This document shows, piece after piece, positions 1 through 5,536 of a stretch of 13,815 nucleotides of DNA (position 1 is its first letter; each line of letters starts with the position of its first letter). Both the position numbers and the translations under genes were made by a program. The stretch lies in assembly GCA_045579665.1 (NCBI GenBank), contig JAZNMO010000121.1, positions 1-13,815 on the forward strand, written 5' to 3'. Below the pieces are notes generated by a model. The model was not told the origin of the DNA and made no database searches. It saw only the letters and a list, made by a program, of their open reading frames with translations. This DNA is from COE1 sp045579665. GTDB taxonomy: Bacteria; Bacillota; Clostridia; Lachnospirales; Lachnospiraceae.

Positions 1-74
1 CCACTCACCTCCACGTGTTCTGTAGTGTGTCAGTCTTATAAAGAGATAATATCAGAGGGATATAGAAATAGATA

Positions 75-129
75 GCGAAAGAACCTATCGGGTTTCATAA
101 CCTCATCGGTGCCTTTCGCAGAAAGGCGG
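75..129 (+). promoter_or_regulatory. Leader hairpins that can hide a ribosome binding site
   Basis: GCCTTTC (111-117) and GAAAGGC (121-127) form a perfect 7-bp hairpin. Its 3' arm overlaps AAGGCGG (123-129), the only Shine-Dalgarno-like sequence before the ATG at 139. A competing 7-bp helix pairs GCGAAAG (75-81) with CTTTCGC (113-119) and would free that site. Inside the competing helix lie two similar mini-hairpins, with ACCTATCGGGT at 83-93 and ACCTCATCGGT at 100-110. The pairing is seen directly; a role in translational control is inference. The same bases are also an open reading frame from 72 into the downstream gene, so the signal could partly reflect coding sequence. Confidence 0.35.
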
Positions 130-138
130 ATTATAAAT

Positions 139-174
139 ATGATAAAAAGCTACATAGTACTGAACTTCTTATGA
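139..174 (+). CDS. 11-codon ORF, probable displaced N-terminus of the phage regulator
   Basis: ATG at 139 follows AAGGCGG (123-129) by nine bases and encodes MIKSYIVLNFL before TGA at 172-174. That stop overlaps the ATG of the next frame (ATGA). The +1-offset frame carries the residues KLHSTELL immediately before that ATG. This matches the T-E-x-L-L-x-x-Y-x-x-F-K pattern I associate with the start of phage ArpU-type proteins. One extra A in the A5 tract at 144-148, or a -1 ribosomal shift there (AAA at 145-147 re-pairing at 144-146), would give a continuous protein starting MIKKLHSTELL. The alternative is a genuine tiny coupled leader ORF. Confidence 0.35.
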   Translation: MIKSYIVLNFL

Positions 175-599
175 AACATTATCGGGATTTCAAAGAACAT
201 GAACAGAATGCTGTGGCGAATCTATTTTCAGCTATAGAAGCGGATGATGGTGTATATGATATTCTAGGAGCTTTGCAAGGATATGGAAAGGGTCCAACAG
301 TAAAAAAGGTTGAAAGCATAGAGGCGAGTGTTCTAAAAACGAAAATAATTATGACACATGTTGATTCTATGCTGAGGGTATACAAAAAGAACTGTGAGAG
401 TAGTGCGATTCCTGAGGTGATGCGAAGGTATAGAGTAATAAATGAGATATACATTTCTTTGGAACGAAAAAGTATGGAGGAAATCGCAGAAGCGGAATGT
501 TGCGACATCGCAACGGTTTATCGTGATAAGAAAAAAGCTTTGGAGGATTTGGCTGCATTGATTTTTGGAATTGATGGTATCAAGTTAACGAAAAGATAG
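171..599 (+). CDS. Phage late-gene regulator-like protein (sigma region 4/ArpU-type HTH)
   Basis: The 142-residue product has no hydrophobic segment and is rich in charged residues. Residues 85-131 resemble a sigma-70 region 4-like helix-turn-helix: a helix with RRYRVINEIYI, then SMEEIAEAECCDIATVYRDKKKALEDL, read as 'iaeelg-vs-tvyrdrkkAl'. Proteins of this size and layout in Firmicutes phages (ArpU/RinA-like) control late gene expression and usually lie just before the terminase genes, and a small-terminase-like gene follows here 17 bp later. The ATG at 171 has no Shine-Dalgarno sequence (GAACTTCTT precedes it). The open frame extends upstream to codon 72 without a standard start, so the true start is probably the frameshifted ATG at 139. 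If translated only from 171 the protein lacks a few N-terminal residues. Family assignment is by pattern, not by search. Confidence 0.6.
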   Translation: MKHYRDFKEHEQNAVANLFSAIEADDGVYDILGALQGYGKGPTVKKVESIEASVLKTKIIMTHVDSMLRVYKKNCESSAIPEVMRRYRVINEIYISLERKSMEEIAEAECCDIATVYRDKKKALEDLAALIFGIDGIKLTKR

Positions 600-616
600 A
601 AGGAGGGGCTGGAAAT

Positions 617-1087
617 ATGGAGCGAAGCGGGAATGAAGCGGAGAATAGTTTTGAACGGAATAAGATTTCCAGTCATGAACAGGCTGTTACAAAAGGGGCA
701 AATGGTGGTAAGAAGAGTGGGGAATCAAGAAGAGCAAAGAAGAATATGCGTGAGATGGCCCGTTTGCTTCTTGATTTGCCACTACAAGGCGATGAGAATA
801 TAAAAGCATTGGAACAGTTAGGTGTTGAGAGTGAAGATATAACAAATCAGATGGCTGTAGTTGCTAAAATGTATCAGCTGGCAGTGGTAGAAGGAGATGT
901 TAGAGCTGCTGCCTGGTTGCGAGATACAGCAGGATATGATGCGGCAAGTATGAAGCTTTCTGATGATAAAGAGGATGAGGAGGAAGATGTTATCGTTTAT
1001 ATCCCGGCGAATGGGCGAGAGAAGGATATAGAGATTGTACATTGGGAAGAACTGGAGCATGATGTGGTAAAAGAGAAGGAGGTATAA
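617..1087 (+). CDS. Phage terminase small subunit-like protein
   Basis: The 156-residue soluble protein has a strong AAGGAGG site at 600-606. Residues 26-45 contain KGANGGKKSGESRRAKKNMRE, a basic 'GGKKSGe-RR-kk-mRe' segment. A helical core around residues 48-110 ends in AAWLRDTAGYD, close to the 'a-elvRDTAGqkp' motif of small terminase-like proteins in Firmicutes prophages. The tail is very acidic (DDKEDEEED) and finishes with VIVYIPANGRE. Small terminase subunits bind the packaging site and recruit the large ATPase/nuclease subunit. No large subunit follows within the window, which is odd, so the packaging role is inferred from sequence pattern only. It probably forms an operon with the regulator before it and the unknown gene 5 bp after it. 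Confidence 0.6.
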   Translation: MERSGNEAENSFERNKISSHEQAVTKGANGGKKSGESRRAKKNMREMARLLLDLPLQGDENIKALEQLGVESEDITNQMAVVAKMYQLAVVEGDVRAAAWLRDTAGYDAASMKLSDDKEDEEEDVIVYIPANGREKDIEIVHWEELEHDVVKEKEV

Positions 1088-1092
1088 CACGA

Positions 1093-1482
1093 ATGAAGAA
1101 TTATTTGCACATAGAAACATATTATTCTGATGAAAGTTGTGGAATAAAGGATATATGTGGAGTCGGTAATGTGGATAGTTGCGAAGCATATCGCGAATTA
1201 TTTACAGGCATAAAACATATTACAGAAGAGCATTATCCGCTAATATCTAATATAGCAGCAGAACTATTGCAAGGCGGAAAACAATGCGAAAAGAAAACTG
1301 AAACTATACTGATTTTTGCAATTGAGCAAGAGACACAGACATGTATATGGTGTGTATCTATAAGAGAGAGGAAGAATAAGGAAAATCAGTACGGTATTAA
1401 TATACTAAATATGGATAGTCCGATGCAAAAAGAGACATATCCGATAGAGTACAAGAGTAGAGGGGAGAAATGTAGTGAATGA
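1093..1482 (+). CDS. Hypothetical protein in phage-like operon
   Basis: I do not recognise this 129-residue protein. It has no signal peptide or membrane helix. It contains seven cysteines, including spaced pairs around residues 16-22 (SCGIKDIC) and near residue 80 (CIWC), the second of which resembles a CxxC pair. The order of hydrophobic and polar stretches (TILIFAIEQETQTCIWCVSIRE) suggests beta strands in the second half. The start is supported by AAGGAGG at 1076-1082. Its last 8 bp overlap the glycosyltransferase start, so the two are likely translationally coupled. Function cannot be assigned. Confidence 0.6.
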   Translation: MKNYLHIETYYSDESCGIKDICGVGNVDSCEAYRELFTGIKHITEEHYPLISNIAAELLQGGKQCEKKTETILIFAIEQETQTCIWCVSIRERKNKENQYGINILNMDSPMQKETYPIEYKSRGEKCSE

Positions 1483-2365
1483 CAGTAAGCAAGTACCAAT
1501 GTTGAGCATAATTATTCCCATTTACAATGTAGAAAAGTATATAGAACAGTGTTTGCGTAGTATAGCAGGACAAACCTATAAAGATTTTGAGGTTCTCATG
1601 ATTGATGATGGTTCAACGGATGGAAGTGCTGGTATATGTAAATTCTTTGCAATGGATAAAAGGTTTGTATATGTCTACAAAAAGAATGGTGGTGTTTCAT
1701 CGGCCAGGAATACAGGGCTAGATATGGCGAAAGGGAAGTATCTTTCTTTTGTGGATCCTGATGATTATATTTCATCCAATTTTTATGAATTGATTATATC
1801 GGTGATGGATGAAGAAGAAGCAGATATATGTGTATGTGACGAGGTTAGAATGATAGGGGAAAAGGGAGAAATAATTCAAGGAGGACATACAAATACAAGA
1901 ACATGGGATAATGATTTTTATGAAGCCATAGAAAATGCAGGGTTAGTGTGGGATAAGATATTTAGGAAAGAACTATTTGATAGTGCGAGATTTAATGTGG
2001 AGTTAGAGAATTATGAAGATTTAGAGATATTTGCTAAGATTCTTCATCCTAGTGTAAAGCTGAGATATGTGAAGAATACGTCGTATTTCTATAGGGTGAG
2101 AGGCGGTAGTCTGTCTAATAGATTTTGTCATTTTAGTTATTTTCGAGATTTGGAGAGAGCATCTGAGAGTATGGAACAGCTTTGTAGAAAAACGATACAT
2201 GATGAGAAATGCTTAACGGAGATTATACACTTGTTTGCAAAACATAAAAGCTTGCATCAGATTAATGCTTTTAAAGGGAATGTGCAGACTGTTATAAAGG
2301 AGCATACACAAAGGAGAAAAAGCATATTAGCAGACTTATTGGATAGGATGCAAAATGGAGGATGA
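1475..2365 (+). CDS. Family 2 glycosyltransferase
   Basis: The 296-residue protein starts at GTG 1475, chosen because AGGGGAG at 1460-1466 precedes it and the next frame start would remove the fold's first strand. It shows the GT-A signatures in order: SIIIPIYNVEKYIEQCL (11-27), IDDGSTDGS (43-51), NGGVSSARNTGL (71-82) and the metal/nucleotide-sugar binding region DPDDY (94-98). No membrane segment is visible, so it would act in the cytoplasm, perhaps at the membrane surface. Family members transfer sugars to cell-surface polysaccharides, teichoic acids or proteins; the donor and acceptor here cannot be told. It sits inside a phage-like operon rather than a polysaccharide cluster. This is compatible with surface alteration by the element (lysogenic conversion), but that is inference. 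Confidence 0.9.
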   Translation: MNDSKQVPMLSIIIPIYNVEKYIEQCLRSIAGQTYKDFEVLMIDDGSTDGSAGICKFFAMDKRFVYVYKKNGGVSSARNTGLDMAKGKYLSFVDPDDYISSNFYELIISVMDEEEADICVCDEVRMIGEKGEIIQGGHTNTRTWDNDFYEAIENAGLVWDKIFRKELFDSARFNVELENYEDLEIFAKILHPSVKLRYVKNTSYFYRVRGGSLSNRFCHFSYFRDLERASESMEQLCRKTIHDEKCLTEIIHLFAKHKSLHQINAFKGNVQTVIKEHTQRRKSILADLLDRMQNGG

Positions 2366-2369
2366 ACGC

Positions 2370-2663
2370 ATGACAGAAAGATATATAGGGCATAAAAAGT
2401 ATGTATTGGAAAATAAGAATCTGATATGCGAAATACAAGTAAGTAATCCGCGAATGTTGATTGATTTGCAATCCAAAACAAAGCGCTTGTATTGTTTGAA
2501 AGGAAAAGCGTTTATACTTGAAACAGTTGCAGATATGACAGGGAAAATCTTGGAAACAAAGGTGGTATCTGAAAAGGATGCTAGAGCATTAATGGATAAG
2601 CACCCAGAGGGGATAAAGGAAAGTGTGTATAAGAGGCATTTAGGTGAACCTGAGGAAGTATAA
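2370..2663 (+). CDS. Small hypothetical protein, end of the phage-like operon
   Basis: I place the start at ATG 2370 because GGAGGA (2357-2362) lies at the right distance. An in-frame ATG at 2355 overlaps that site and is unlikely to be used. The 97-residue product begins MTERYIGHKKYVLENKNLIC, has no membrane segment, and ends in a charged tail (KRHLGEPEEV). The N-terminal half (KYVLENKNLICEIQVSNPRML) looks like beta strands and the C-terminal half is helical and lysine-rich. I recognise no family. The glycosyltransferase stop (2363-2365) is just before this start, indicating co-translation, and a terminator follows at 2722. Confidence 0.6.
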   Translation: MTERYIGHKKYVLENKNLICEIQVSNPRMLIDLQSKTKRLYCLKGKAFILETVADMTGKILETKVVSEKDARALMDKHPEGIKESVYKRHLGEPEEV

Positions 2664-2721
2664 GGTTTTATCGAACTCCGAAGGAACTCTGTATATTTAA
2701 GCAGAGGAAATGTAAATTGAA

Positions 2722-2756
2722 GGCAGCAGTTAATGTGATGGACTGCTGCCTGTTGT
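2722..2756 (+). terminator. Intrinsic terminator between convergent genes
   Basis: GGCAGCAG (2722-2729) and CTGCTGCC (2743-2750) form a perfect 8-bp stem with a 13-base loop, followed by TGTTGTTT. It closes the plus-strand operon and directly abuts the stop codon of the convergent XRE gene, so it may serve both strands. Confidence 0.75.
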
Positions 2757-2972
2757 TTAATATGTGACACGTTCTCCGTTAGGAAGAATAAAAGAGCTTT
2801 CGAATGCGCAATTGGCTGCAGCAGCGATTTCTTTCAGTTCTGCAGGTGTGAAACGTTCTCGTTTCATTTTCTGGTTAAATGCCTGAGGACTGCTGCCGGA
2901 AAGTCTTGCTAGTTCAGCGACACTTATACCTAGTTTTACACATAATATTTTTATTTGTTCAGATGTTGTCAT
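2757..2972 (-). CDS. Small XRE-family helix-turn-helix regulator
   Basis: The 71-residue protein is essentially one HTH domain: helix 1 EQIKILCVKLG (5-15), the HTH ISVAELARLSGSSPQAFNQKMKRE (16-39), then ELKEIAAAANCAFESSF. It ends with LPNGERVTY. Single-domain XRE proteins of this form are common beside integrases of Firmicutes mobile elements, where they repress integration or transfer promoters. The start is supported by AGGAGG on the minus strand (around 2980-2986). It is divergent from the integrase, and its probable promoter lies within an inverted-repeat operator, which suggests autorepression and shared control of the integrase promoter. The target is inferred from position. Confidence 0.85.
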   Translation of the reverse strand: MTTSEQIKILCVKLGISVAELARLSGSSPQAFNQKMKRERFTPAELKEIAAAANCAFESSFILPNGERVTY

Positions 2973-2995
2973 ATTGTTATGCCTCCTTTGTTAAT

Positions 2996-3034
2996 AATAT
3001 AAATGATATCGTTGATGTTATCAACATTAATGTT
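2996..3034 (-). promoter_or_regulatory. Promoter of the XRE gene with overlapping palindromic operators
   Basis: On the minus strand TTGATA (3019-3024) and TATATT (2996-3001) are spaced by 17 bases upstream of the XRE gene. The -35 overlaps the inverted repeat GTTGAT-GTT-ATCAAC (3011-3025) and abuts the perfect 12-bp palindrome AACATTAATGTT (3023-3034). Such placement fits a repressor that blocks RNA polymerase. Binding by the adjacent XRE protein is inference. Confidence 0.55.
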
Positions 3035-3067
3035 TTGTATATTAATCAATATGTTTAAACTAATACA

Positions 3068-3096
3068 TTGACGATATAAACGAAAATGTTTATAAT
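3068..3096 (+). promoter_or_regulatory. Consensus promoter of the integrase
   Basis: TTGACG (3068-3073), a 17-base spacer and TATAAT (3091-3096) give a near-perfect vegetative promoter. Transcription would begin near 3103 and leave a leader of about 140 bases before the integrase ATG. The 10-mer ACATTGACGA at 3065-3074 recurs in the promoter at 5327. Confidence 0.75.
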
Positions 3097-3128
3097 GAGA
3101 TAAAAATTGATAAAACAAGATAAAAAAT

Positions 3129-3205
3129 AAAACCGCTCTTGTTGGCGCAAGAAACGGTTTTGAGGTGTGTTATTACTAACACGAGCAATATTAGTATAGC
3201 ACACC
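3129..3205 (+). promoter_or_regulatory. Structured 5' leader of the integrase mRNA
   Basis: Two consecutive hairpins occupy the leader. The first pairs AAAACCG (3129-3135) with CGGTTTT (3155-3161), with an inner stem TCTTG/CAAGA (3137-3141/3148-3152). The second pairs GGTGTGTTA (3164-3172) with TAGCACACC (3197-3205), with one G-U pair, and continues after a one-base bulge with TACTAA/TTAGTA (3174-3179/3191-3196), about 15 bp in all. A smaller hairpin, GTGTTA-TTAC-TAACAC (3167-3182), excludes the second. Post-transcriptional control of integrase is plausible but not shown. Confidence 0.5.
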
Positions 3206-3241
3206 ATATCGTTTTTAGATAGTTAGAAAGGGTGTGGATTT

Positions 3242-4360
3242 ATGGGAAAACGTTTGGCAGCAGGGTATAGACAAAGAGCAGACGGCAGATATGAGAGCCG
3301 TTTTACTGTGGCAGGAAAGCGTTATAGTGTATATGGTGATACGCTAAAGGAATGTAAAGCAAATGAGGCAGATTTGCGAGAGGAGATTAAGAACGGTACA
3401 TATACATCTAATCGTAATTTGACATTAGACAAGTATTACACAGAGTGGAAAGCTTCAAGGAAAGGCACAGTAAAGGGCAATACTGAGTTAAACATGGAAA
3501 GCCGATACAAGAACCATATTAAGCCAGTATTAGGCAAGAGAAAGCTTGTAGAGATTGAGAAAAGAGAGATAATACAGTTACAGCAGGAGCTTGCAAAGAA
3601 ACAGAAGGCTTCAACGGTCAACACAACGATTATTCAGCTTAAATGCTTATTGAATGATGCAGTATCAGAGGGGCTTATAGTGAAAAGCCCGGCAGCAGGT
3701 GTAAAGCTTTTAAAGGTAGAAGAAAAGGCAAGTGAAACCTATCACAGAGCATTAACAGAGGAAGAGCAAAGGATATTCATGCAAGAAGCTAGAAATGAAT
3801 GGTTATATGAACTCTTAGCATTATTGTTATGTACTGGTATGAGAATCGGAGAAGCTACGGCATTAACATGGCAGGATATAGACTATAAAAACAATGTGAT
3901 TCATGTTACAAAGACGATTAGCAGAACCGGGGAAGGTAAATACATGATAGGTACTCCAAAGAGCAAGAGTAGTATTAGAGATATACCCCTAAATAATGCA
4001 ATCAAAGACATTCTAAAGAGCCAAAAGGATAAGCAAAAGAAAATACATGGTAATGTGGTTTCAGTGTCACAGAACGTATTTGAGAATATATACGGTGGTA
4101 TGGTATTCAATGCCAGTGTTAACAAAGCAATTACAGAAACTTTAAAGCGCATCAATGCAGATGAGGAGCAGATACCACACTTTTCAGCACATGCCTTGCG
4201 TGATACTTTTGCAACACGATACATAGAGCAGGGCGGAAGCCCGCAAGTGCTTAAAACGATTTTAGGACATGGTAGTCTTGCTATGACAATGGATTTATAT
4301 TCTCATGTATTACCAAATACGAAACAGAAAGAAATGGATAGCATAAAGATTGTATTATGA
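3242..4360 (+). CDS. int: Tyrosine recombinase/integrase of a phage or Tn916-like element
   Basis: The 372-residue protein has the three domains of this family. An N-terminal arm-binding domain with AP2-like strands spans about residues 8-55 (GYRQRADGRYESRFTVAGKRYSVYGDTL, written in part). A SAM-like core-binding domain spans about 60-155. The catalytic domain covers about 168-360. All catalytic residues are visible: R201 (TGMRIGE), K240 or K242 (TPKSKSS), H317 and R320 (HALRDT), H343 (LGH) and the nucleophile Y353 (DLYSHV). It would cut and rejoin attachment sites to integrate or excise the element. Length is normal and no damage is visible, so it should be active. No excisionase gene lies beside it. 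It lies near the right end of the element, followed only by one cargo gene and repeat sites. Confidence 0.95.
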   Translation: MGKRLAAGYRQRADGRYESRFTVAGKRYSVYGDTLKECKANEADLREEIKNGTYTSNRNLTLDKYYTEWKASRKGTVKGNTELNMESRYKNHIKPVLGKRKLVEIEKREIIQLQQELAKKQKASTVNTTIIQLKCLLNDAVSEGLIVKSPAAGVKLLKVEEKASETYHRALTEEEQRIFMQEARNEWLYELLALLLCTGMRIGEATALTWQDIDYKNNVIHVTKTISRTGEGKYMIGTPKSKSSIRDIPLNNAIKDILKSQKDKQKKIHGNVVSVSQNVFENIYGGMVFNASVNKAITETLKRINADEEQIPHFSAHALRDTFATRYIEQGGSPQVLKTILGHGSLAMTMDLYSHVLPNTKQKEMDSIKIVL

Positions 4361-4369
4361 GAATGAATG

Positions 4370-4398
4370 TTGGAAATATATTTCTTTTGTCGTATAAT
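4370..4398 (+). promoter_or_regulatory. Promoter of the membrane-protein cargo gene
   Basis: TTGGAA (4370-4375), a 17-base spacer and TATAAT (4393-4398) lie just after the integrase stop. The predicted start near 4405 is only a few bases before AAGGAG (4407-4412), giving a very short leader. The gene can therefore be expressed independently of the integrase. Confidence 0.6.
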
Positions 4399-4421
4399 AG
4401 CGATAAAAGGAGAAATGTGAT

Positions 4422-5141
4422 ATGCAAGAATGGTTGAAGGTAATTACAAGAGAGGATATTTATTCTATTATTATTCCGATTGTAACAGCAGTATTAGGTT
4501 GGGGATTATCGCAAATAACTATACTGATTGAAAGGGAAAAACAATGGAAACAATTAAGAGAGAAATCTTCCTGCGATAGATATTGTTTATACTTTGTTGT
4601 AACTGTTTTATTTGGACTCCTTTGGTTTGCATTGTATTTATTTATGATTGGGCCAAGCGCGTCGCTGTTGGCTATACCAATTTCGGAAAAATATATTAAA
4701 ATAAGCTATTCAATATTTATGGCTGCTCCGTATACTTATTTTTTGTTTGGAATAAAACATAGTGAGAACTTAGTTGTTTTTAAAAGAACATATAAGCATG
4801 TTGAAGTGATTACATGGATTGTACAAAAAGTACCTTTTATTTGTTCGGGTATAATATGGTCTAGTTTGATGTGGAATAATACGGAAAGTATTTGCAGGAT
4901 TTGCGGTACTATCTTAATTATTTTAGAAGTATTTTGTTTAATAACATTGAAGAATGTTGGAGAATTTGAATGCAAATATGCAACCTTCTATTTCTATGAA
5001 GAAAAAGTGATTGATTCTATAGAGATACAAAGCATTTCACAGAAGGGCAACTGGATCATAGCCAAAGACACAGAAAATGGAATGGAGCATAGATTCAGAA
5101 TCAAAGATATAAAGAGAGTTGAATACAGGAATGAACGTTGA
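4422..5141 (+). CDS. Multi-pass membrane protein of unknown function (element cargo)
   Basis: The 239-residue protein has hydrophobic segments at about residues 13-36, 54-76, 94-111, 136-150 and 158-176, so four or five membrane helices. A soluble C-terminal tail of about 60 residues follows (from NVGEFECKYATFYFYEEK, with alternating strands such as WIIAKDTENGMEHRFRIKDI). A basic/acidic stretch (EREKQWKQLREK, 37-48) separates the first two helices. I recognise no family. It has its own promoter and terminator and lies between the integrase and the element edge, a common place for accessory genes such as exclusion or defence functions. That suggestion rests only on position. Its low-GC, AT-rich codons differ from ispE downstream. 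Confidence 0.65.
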   Translation: MQEWLKVITREDIYSIIIPIVTAVLGWGLSQITILIEREKQWKQLREKSSCDRYCLYFVVTVLFGLLWFALYLFMIGPSASLLAIPISEKYIKISYSIFMAAPYTYFLFGIKHSENLVVFKRTYKHVEVITWIVQKVPFICSGIIWSSLMWNNTESICRICGTILIILEVFCLITLKNVGEFECKYATFYFYEEKVIDSIEIQSISQKGNWIIAKDTENGMEHRFRIKDIKRVEYRNER

Positions 5142-5145
5142 CAGG

Positions 5146-5173
5146 AAGAGGAGCTGCTACGGTAGCTCTTTTT
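5146..5173 (+). terminator. Intrinsic terminator after the cargo membrane gene
   Basis: GAGCTGC (5151-5157) pairs with GTAGCTC (5162-5168), including one G-U pair, around the loop TACG, giving the stable C(UACG)G type. A run of five T follows, and upstream AAGAG can extend the stem. It starts four bases after the gene's stop codon. Confidence 0.85.
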
Positions 5174-5174
5174 C

Positions 5175-5208
5175 TGACCCCAATTTTGACCCCAATAATT
5201 ACCCCAAA
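5175..5208 (+). repeat. Three tandem TGACCCCAAT-type repeats, probable integrase arm sites
   Basis: TGACCCCAAT occurs at 5175-5184 and 5187-5196, and a variant TTACCCCAAA at 5199-5208, spaced exactly 12 bp apart. An inverted related octamer, TTGGGGTA, lies at 5297-5304. Short spaced repeats downstream of a tyrosine integrase gene are typical arm-type binding sites for its N-terminal domain. Assignment is by position and pattern. Confidence 0.5.
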
Positions 5209-5248
5209 ACTGAAAGAACAGTAGGAAAGTAAGATATAACAGTTTAGA

Positions 5249-5324
5249 ACTTGATAAAACCTAAATTATACTAATTTTCCTAGTGTTTATGCGGTCTTGG
5301 GGTATCTCTATATCACTTGATAAA
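5249..5324 (+). repeat. ACTTGATAAA direct repeat flanking the presumed element edge
   Basis: The 10-mer ACTTGATAAA occurs at 5249-5258 and 5315-5324. Together with the CCCC-containing repeats these bracket a stretch of about 100 bases with no ORF and high A+T, where the junction of element and chromosome most likely lies. The repeat could be a recombinase or accessory-factor site, or an attachment-site remnant. The left attachment site is outside the window, so the core cannot be fixed. Confidence 0.3.
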
Positions 5325-5326
5325 CA

Positions 5327-5355
5327 TTGACGAAATGTAAATCCTTGTATATAAT
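5327..5355 (+). promoter_or_regulatory. Consensus promoter reading into the ispE leader
   Basis: TTGACG (5327-5332), a 17-base spacer and TATAAT (5350-5355) predict transcription from about 5362. It lies immediately right of the integrase-associated repeats and would drive the structured leader and the ispE-gntR genes. Confidence 0.75.
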
Positions 5356-5379
5356 TTAATACAATGTAATAACAATTCA

Positions 5380-5499
5380 GAGCCATGCAAATTTATAAAA
5401 GCAGACTTATCAAGCTTGCTTGTAAAAGGCTGGTTTTATAAATTTATAGGGCAAAAAGCCCGTATGAGCAAAAGGAAAGCCTCGAAGAGGCGATTTTGC
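5380..5499 (+). ncRNA. Structured RNA: three-way junction plus hairpin upstream of ispE
   Basis: All bases of a compact junction can be paired. P1 joins GCCATGC (5382-5388) to GTATGAGC (5462-5469), with one G-U pair and one bulged A. P2 starts directly afterwards as a perfect 12-bp helix, AAATTTATAAAA (5389-5400) with TTTTATAAATTT (5434-5445). It continues through CAG/CTG, CTT/AAG and CAAG-CTTG-CTTG to its tip. After a three-base linker, P3 is GGGC-AAAAA-GCCC (5449-5461) and abuts P1 directly. P4 pairs GCAAAA (5468-5473) with TTTTGC (5494-5499) around GCCTC-GAA-GAGGC (5479-5491). A strong promoter lies about 20 bases upstream and the ispE start 37 bases downstream. There is no clear U-run, so it may be a leader (riboswitch-like) rather than a separate small RNA. 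I match it to no known class. Confidence 0.5.
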
Positions 5500-5536
5500 G
5501 AATAATGGCAGAACAACGATAAGTATGGAGTGAAGT

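Noticed and set aside
2355..2369. ATG at 2355 as the start of the small gene after the glycosyltransferase
   Set aside because: The Shine-Dalgarno GGAGGA (2357-2362) overlaps that ATG and is spaced correctly only for ATG 2370.
5380..5499. A tRNA or a c-di-GMP-I (GEMM) riboswitch at the right element edge
   Set aside because: There is no cloverleaf, CCA end or T-loop sequence. The GGGCAAAAAGCCC hairpin resembles GEMM only in GGGCAAA, and the other conserved GEMM elements are absent.
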